From CALINF01 sp039980455 (lineage in GTDB: Bacteria > Pseudomonadota > Gammaproteobacteria > Pseudomonadales > Halieaceae), in assembly GCA_039980455.1 (NCBI GenBank), contig JBDXCG010000004.1, positions 682,001-746,000 on the forward strand: 64,000 nucleotides of DNA. The letters run 5' to 3'. A model generated the notes under the pieces. The model did no database searches. It saw only the letters and a program-made list of their open reading frames with translations, and was not told the DNA's origin. Shown here in pieces: positions 60,288 to 64,000 of this stretch. Made by a program: the position numbers and the translations under genes. Every line of letters begins with the position of its first letter. The first letter of the stretch is position 1.

Positions 60288-60887
60288 TTATGTCAGGGCA
60301 TTCGTCACACGTTCTTTTAGCTGCGGTAGGAGATCGGTCTCAAACCAGGGATTGCGGCGCAGCCAAAAGTTATTCCTTGGGCTGGGGTGAGGCAGCGGCA
60401 TGATCGAAGGGTCGAAGTTGGACCAGTCTTTGACCGTTTCGGTCAATGTGCGACCTGGTTGTGGTAGGTGCCAAGCCTGAGCGTATTGGCCGATCACGAG
60501 GGTGAGCTTCAGGTTGGGTAGCCGTTCCAGCAAGGCTTGACGCCAGGTCTGCGCGCACAACGGTGGCGGTGGCAGGTCACCTGATCGGCCCCTGCCCGGA
60601 TAGCAAAATGCCATGGGGATGATGGCGAACTGTGAGCTATCGTAGAACTGCTCGGAATCTACCCCCAGCCATTCTCGTAGCCGCTTGCCACTTGGATCAT
60701 CAAACGGTACGCCGGTTTCGTGCACGCGAGCTCCCGGCGCCTGACCGGCGATCAAAATCTTTGCGCCTGAGGCGGCTTGTACAACAGGTCGCGGACCGAG
60801 CGGTAGAATCTCTTGGCACAGATCACACTGCCGTATCTGAGTGAGCAAGCCGTCTAGGGCTTCGGCTTTGTTCTTGGTTTGCTTCAT
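60288..60887 (-). CDS. Uracil-DNA glycosylase superfamily protein
   Basis: A 199-residue protein with the two glycosylase motifs: LIAGQAPGARVHETGVPFDDPSGKRLREWLG (motif A region) and PLPHPSPRNNFWLRRNPWF (motif B region). Two N-terminal cysteines occur (CDLCQ) but not the full four-cysteine cluster of family 4/5 enzymes. This matches the short UDG-like proteins found in many gammaproteobacteria (YqfB-unrelated, often annotated uracil-DNA glycosylase family). Activity on uracil is not certain, because the usual catalytic Asp/Asn of motif A cannot be assigned safely. Confidence 0.82.
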   Translation of the reverse strand: MKQTKNKAEALDGLLTQIRQCDLCQEILPLGPRPVVQAASGAKILIAGQAPGARVHETGVPFDDPSGKRLREWLGVDSEQFYDSSQFAIIPMAFCYPGRGRSGDLPPPPLCAQTWRQALLERLPNLKLTLVIGQYAQAWHLPQPGRTLTETVKDWSNFDPSIMPLPHPSPRNNFWLRRNPWFETDLLPQLKERVTNALT

Positions 60888-61018
60888 GTGTCGACCTTCA
60901 TAAGATGGCTTTTGTCGTGATATGCCGAGAGACTATCGAAGCCTAGTCGAAAATCCACAGCTGCACGATACCGTGCATTTGGCTAGCCTTAAGCGGTCGA
61001 GTTCCCTAAACTGCCGCC

Positions 61019-62185
61019 ATGTTTACTTTGCTCTTGAACGCCCGGGTCTATGCACCTGAACCACTGGGTATGAAATGCGTCCTGACCTGCGCAGGCACCA
61101 TTGTTTATATAGGTGATCAGCCGCCTGCGCTCGACCCTGCTCTATCGGTGGAGACAGTTGATCTGCAGGGTCTATTGCTGCTGCCGGGACTGATCGACGG
61201 CCATACCCATATTACGGGAGGGGGCGGTGAATCCGGCCCCTCGAGTCGTGTGCCTGCTCCTTTTCTTGGCCAGTTTACGCGCGCCGGTGTTACCTCGGTC
61301 ATTGGGGTGCTGGGTACAGACGATCTCACCCGCAATACCCAAACACTGGTTACTCAGGCCTACGGATTGCGTGAGCAGGGGTTATCCGCCTGGTGTTTTA
61401 CCGGCGGCTATCATCTGCCACTGACAACGCTCACCGGCAGTGCCCGCTCGGATATGGTCAACCTTGACCCTGTTATCGGTATCGGAGAAGTGGCTATTAG
61501 CGACCACCGCTCCAGCCAGCCGACATTGGATGAGATCCTGCGTTTGGCGAGTGAAGCGCAGGTCGCAGGATTGATGACGGGTAAAGCGGGCGTGCTGCAT
61601 CTCCATCTTGGTGATGGCAAGCGTGGGCTGGACCTGGTTCGGCGTTCGCTCGACGCCAGTGAGTTACCAGCACGTGTGTTTCATCCAACGCACGTAAATC
61701 GCAACAAGCCCCTGTTCGAGGAGTCCTGCAAGCTTGTGGCAGAGCAGGGTTGTTATGTTGATCTCACGGCATATGAGATGGCACAGGATGACCCCGGGTG
61801 GAGTGCCGCTGAAGCGATGTTGCGCTATCACTCTGCGGAGCTACCTGACACCCATCTCACCATGAGTTCTGACGGCGGAGGGTGTCTTCCCTGTTTTAAC
61901 GCCGAAGGTGAGGTTGAGCGGCTTGATGTGGGAAGTTCGCAAACGCTGCTGGAGACTCTACACTTGGTACAGGCTGAAGGGCTATCTCTGGATCAGGCGT
62001 TGCCGGCTTGCACCAGCAACGTAGCCAGATTGATGCGTTTGCACAAGAAGGGCAGGATTGCCCTGGGCCTGGATGCAGATATGATCGCCGTGGATAACAA
62101 CCTGCAGGTGCAGCATGTGATGGCGCGTGGCAGATGGCATGTCAGGAACGGCGAGCAGGTTGTTCTAGGCAGTTACGAAACCTAA
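61019..62185 (+). CDS. iadA: Isoaspartyl dipeptidase
   Basis: A 388-residue zinc amidohydrolase of nearly the same length as E. coli IadA (390). Motifs: LPGLIDGHTHITGGGGESGP (HxH), RAGVTSVIGVLGTD, AISDHRSSQPT, AGVLHLHLGDGKRGL, HPTHVNRN and the catalytic aspartate in MSSDGGGCLP. It hydrolyses beta-Asp-X dipeptides such as beta-Asp-Arg, the product of cyanophycinase. No good ribosome site precedes the ATG. It heads a set with cyanophycinase and cyanophycin synthetase, so its role here is probably the last step of cyanophycin use. Confidence 0.93.
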   Translation: MFTLLLNARVYAPEPLGMKCVLTCAGTIVYIGDQPPALDPALSVETVDLQGLLLLPGLIDGHTHITGGGGESGPSSRVPAPFLGQFTRAGVTSVIGVLGTDDLTRNTQTLVTQAYGLREQGLSAWCFTGGYHLPLTTLTGSARSDMVNLDPVIGIGEVAISDHRSSQPTLDEILRLASEAQVAGLMTGKAGVLHLHLGDGKRGLDLVRRSLDASELPARVFHPTHVNRNKPLFEESCKLVAEQGCYVDLTAYEMAQDDPGWSAAEAMLRYHSAELPDTHLTMSSDGGGCLPCFNAEGEVERLDVGSSQTLLETLHLVQAEGLSLDQALPACTSNVARLMRLHKKGRIALGLDADMIAVDNNLQVQHVMARGRWHVRNGEQVVLGSYET

Positions 62186-62189
62186 TTCA

Positions 62190-62209
62190 GCCCCGGTTAG
62201 AACCGGGGC
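62190..62209 (+). repeat. Intercistronic hairpin between iadA and cphB
   Basis: GCCCCGGTT-AG-AACCGGGGC is a perfect inverted repeat 4 bp after the iadA stop. No T-run follows, so it is not a typical terminator; it may stabilise the upstream mRNA or dampen readthrough. Confidence 0.7.
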
Positions 62210-62235
62210 AAGCAAGACAGAACAGGAACAAAAGC

Positions 62236-63057
62236 ATGTGTCCATCCCCCGTAAAACCCGGCGGCCGCCGTGGCTATCTGATGCCCATCGGTGGCGCCGA
62301 AGATAAGGGTAATGACCCGCGAATACTGGGCCGATTTCTGGACATCTGTGGTGGAGAGAAAGCGAGAATTGTCGTTATCCCTACCGCATCCAGGCTTCCC
62401 GATACCGGCACCATGTACAGTGATTTGTTCATGGATTTAGGCGCCGAACGAGCACTGTTTACCGACATAAACGAGCGCGGTGACTGTGAGGATGAGCTGT
62501 TGCTGGAGGAAATGGATGCTGCCACCGGAATATTTGTAACCGGAGGAAATCAGCTGCGTTTATCGGGCATTTTGGGCGGTACACCGGTAGGTCAGCGTTT
62601 GCGCCGCCTCAATGCCGATGGCATTCCTATTGCGGGTACCTCTGCTGGCGCAGCCATGATGTCTCAGCACATGATTGTTGGCGGTGCGTCTGGAAATTCG
62701 CCGCGTGAAGATGGCGTTAACTTAGCGCCGGGGATTGGCTTAATCAATACGGCAATTATTGATCAGCATTTCAGTCAGCGAGATCGGCTGGGTCGTTTGC
62801 TCACAGCGCTCTCGTACAACCCCTTCCTCATTGGTGTTGGCGTAGATGAGGATACCGCGTTCTTGATTGATGGTGACGGCAAGGGCGAGGTCATCGGCAA
62901 CGGTGTGGTGACTATCTTGGATGCCAGCGATCTCTCTCATTCGTCACGTTCAAGCGCTTCTTCTGGCGCGCCAATCAGCCTGGTCGACATGCGTTTGCAT
63001 ACGTTGGCAGAAGGCTGCTTCTTCGATACACAATCACGGGAAGTCACCCTGTGCTAG
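62236..63057 (+). CDS. cphB: Cyanophycinase
   Basis: The start at 62236 has AGGAA about 7 bases upstream and gives 273 residues. It is a peptidase S51 enzyme: GYLMPIGGAEDKGNDPRIL at the N-terminus, VTGGNQLRLSGILGGTP, and the nucleophile serine in AGTSAGAAMMSQHM, then GLGLI-type and DQHFSQRDRLGRLLTAL blocks. It cuts cyanophycin to beta-Asp-Arg dipeptides in the cytoplasm. It lies between iadA and cphA, 13 bp before the latter. Confidence 0.95.
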   Translation: MCPSPVKPGGRRGYLMPIGGAEDKGNDPRILGRFLDICGGEKARIVVIPTASRLPDTGTMYSDLFMDLGAERALFTDINERGDCEDELLLEEMDAATGIFVTGGNQLRLSGILGGTPVGQRLRRLNADGIPIAGTSAGAAMMSQHMIVGGASGNSPREDGVNLAPGIGLINTAIIDQHFSQRDRLGRLLTALSYNPFLIGVGVDEDTAFLIDGDGKGEVIGNGVVTILDASDLSHSSRSSASSGAPISLVDMRLHTLAEGCFFDTQSREVTLC

Positions 63058-63070
63058 AAAGGATACACGC

Positions 63071-64000
63071 ATGAAAGTTCTCTCCACCAATGTTTACGTG
63101 GGCCCCAATACCTGGGCCAGCTTCCCCCTCATCAAGCACGTATTGGATCTGGGTGTGCTCGAGGAATGGCCATCGGCGCGTCTAGGAGACGCGTTTGTTA
63201 ATCCGTTGATAGACGCATTGCCTGGTTTGCAGGAGCACGGGTGCTCCTATCGTGAACCGGGGGGCTTCGTGCGCCGCTTGCGTGAAGACGAAGGCACCTG
63301 GATGGGTCACATCATGGAGCATGTGGCATTGGAAATTCAGTGTATGGCTGGGTCTGAGGTTAGCTTCGGACGGACTCGCTCCAATGGCGAGCCCGGTCAA
63401 TACAATATGGTGTACGCCTACAGGCAGCGGGATGTTGGTTTAGAGGCCGGCCAATTGGCGCGCAAGCTGTTGTTACACTTGTTGCCAGCAGAGCTGCAAA
63501 GCCAAATTGACTATGATTTTGAAGACGACTTCGATTTTCAGGATGAGCTCAAAGACTTCGTTCTGCGTGCCCAAAAAAGAGAGTTTGGCCCTTCAACCGG
63601 CTCGCTCGTCAAGGCTGCAGAGGAACGTGGTATTCCGTGGCTTCGTCTGAACCAGTACAGCCTGGTGCAGTTTGGCCATGGCGTACATCAGCAACGTATC
63701 CAAGCGACTATTACCAGCGAAACGCGCCACATCGCAGTTGAGATAGCGTGCGATAAGGAAGACACGCACAAGCTACTCAATGATCTTGGACTGCCCGTGC
63801 CACAGCAACGCATGATCTATTCCGCGCGACGCGCGATCGCTGCGGCTGAACGCATCGGCTACCCAGTCGTGTTAAAGCCACTCAACGCCAATCATGGGCG
63901 GGGGGTTTCAATCAACCTCACGACCTCCGAGCAGGTGGTTACTGCTTTCGATCAGGCACAGGAGCACGGCACCGGTCGCGCGGTTCTGGTTGAAAGCTTC
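63071..64000 (+). CDS. cphA: Cyanophycin synthetase, 3' end outside the window
   Basis: The frame from ATG 63071 (AAAGGAT upstream) stays open for 310 codons to the window edge. The N-terminal part matches CphA: MKVLSTNVYVGPNTWASFPLIKHVLDLG, GTWMGHIMEHVALEIQCMAGSEVSFGRTR and STGSLVKAAEERGIPWLRLNQYSLVQFGHG, then the start of the ATP-grasp domain (LLNDLGLPVPQQRMIYSARRAIAAAERIGYPVVLKPLNANHGRGVSINL). CphA polymerises aspartate with arginine side chains into a nitrogen storage granule. The full protein is usually about 870-900 residues, so roughly two thirds is missing here. Confidence 0.95.
   Translation, partial: MKVLSTNVYVGPNTWASFPLIKHVLDLGVLEEWPSARLGDAFVNPLIDALPGLQEHGCSYREPGGFVRRLREDEGTWMGHIMEHVALEIQCMAGSEVSFGRTRSNGEPGQYNMVYAYRQRDVGLEAGQLARKLLLHLLPAELQSQIDYDFEDDFDFQDELKDFVLRAQKREFGPSTGSLVKAAEERGIPWLRLNQYSLVQFGHGVHQQRIQATITSETRHIAVEIACDKEDTHKLLNDLGLPVPQQRMIYSARRAIAAAERIGYPVVLKPLNANHGRGVSINLTTSEQVVTAFDQAQEHGTGRAVLVESF

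Overview
The window looks like chromosomal DNA of a free-living, probably marine, heterotrophic gammaproteobacterium. The gene content (SelO, AzlCD, a LuxO-type regulator, a carotenoid oxygenase, an SLC13 transporter, cyanophycin genes, several short-chain dehydrogenases) would fit the Halieaceae/OM60-like clade, but that placement is inference. No insertion sequence, phage gene, rRNA or CRISPR array was seen. Coding density is high, and the longest stretch without a convincing gene is about 640 bp (8641-9284).

Layout. 1-2674: a polyprenyl-phosphate glycosyltransferase and a multispanning GT-C-like protein. 2689-4356: an exported amidohydrolase. 4369-7323: a partner-switching module (SpoIIE-type phosphatase, RsbW-like kinase, STAS antagonist) followed by an ECF sigma factor and its membrane anti-sigma factor. 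7460-9590: a PrsW-type protease, tRNA-Val(GAC) with promoter and terminator, then two near-identical 166-bp direct repeats that each end in an intrinsic terminator (candidate twin small RNAs). 9776-29556: metabolism and transport (ArgO, MetY, carotenoid oxygenase, fused PyrD-PyrK, AzlCD, TolB/TPR protein, SelO, two further amidohydrolases, an exported 2-hydroxyacid dehydrogenase, an SLC13 carrier, AsmA).

29691-47464 is the most interesting part. An operon encodes a LuxO-family sigma-54 activator, an H-NOX nitric-oxide sensor and a hybrid kinase with an HNOBA-like N-terminus and a built-in HPt domain. Next to it lies a Wzx/Wzy-type exopolysaccharide locus (initiating sugar transferase, flippase, polymerase, SLBB export protein, chain-length protein, several glycosyltransferases, a sulfotransferase). 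Three -24/-12 promoters and several copies of the palindrome TYGCA-N3-TGCRA, which resembles the known LuxO box, lie in the control regions of the polysaccharide operons and upstream of the regulator. The simplest model is that nitric oxide, through H-NOX and a phosphorelay, sets LuxO-type activation of a probably sulfated biofilm polysaccharide.

47487-60887: AvtA, a DUF6482-like protein, a retropepsin-like protease, a sodium/solute symporter, threonine aldolase, GTP cyclohydrolase II, an extended isocitrate dehydrogenase, two SDRs, a TPR-sulfotransferase, a three-part fusion (sulfotransferase / Asp-Asn-hydroxylase-like / SEC-C) and a uracil-DNA-glycosylase-like protein. 61019-64000: a cyanophycin cluster (isoaspartyl dipeptidase, cyanophycinase, and cyanophycin synthetase cut by the window edge).
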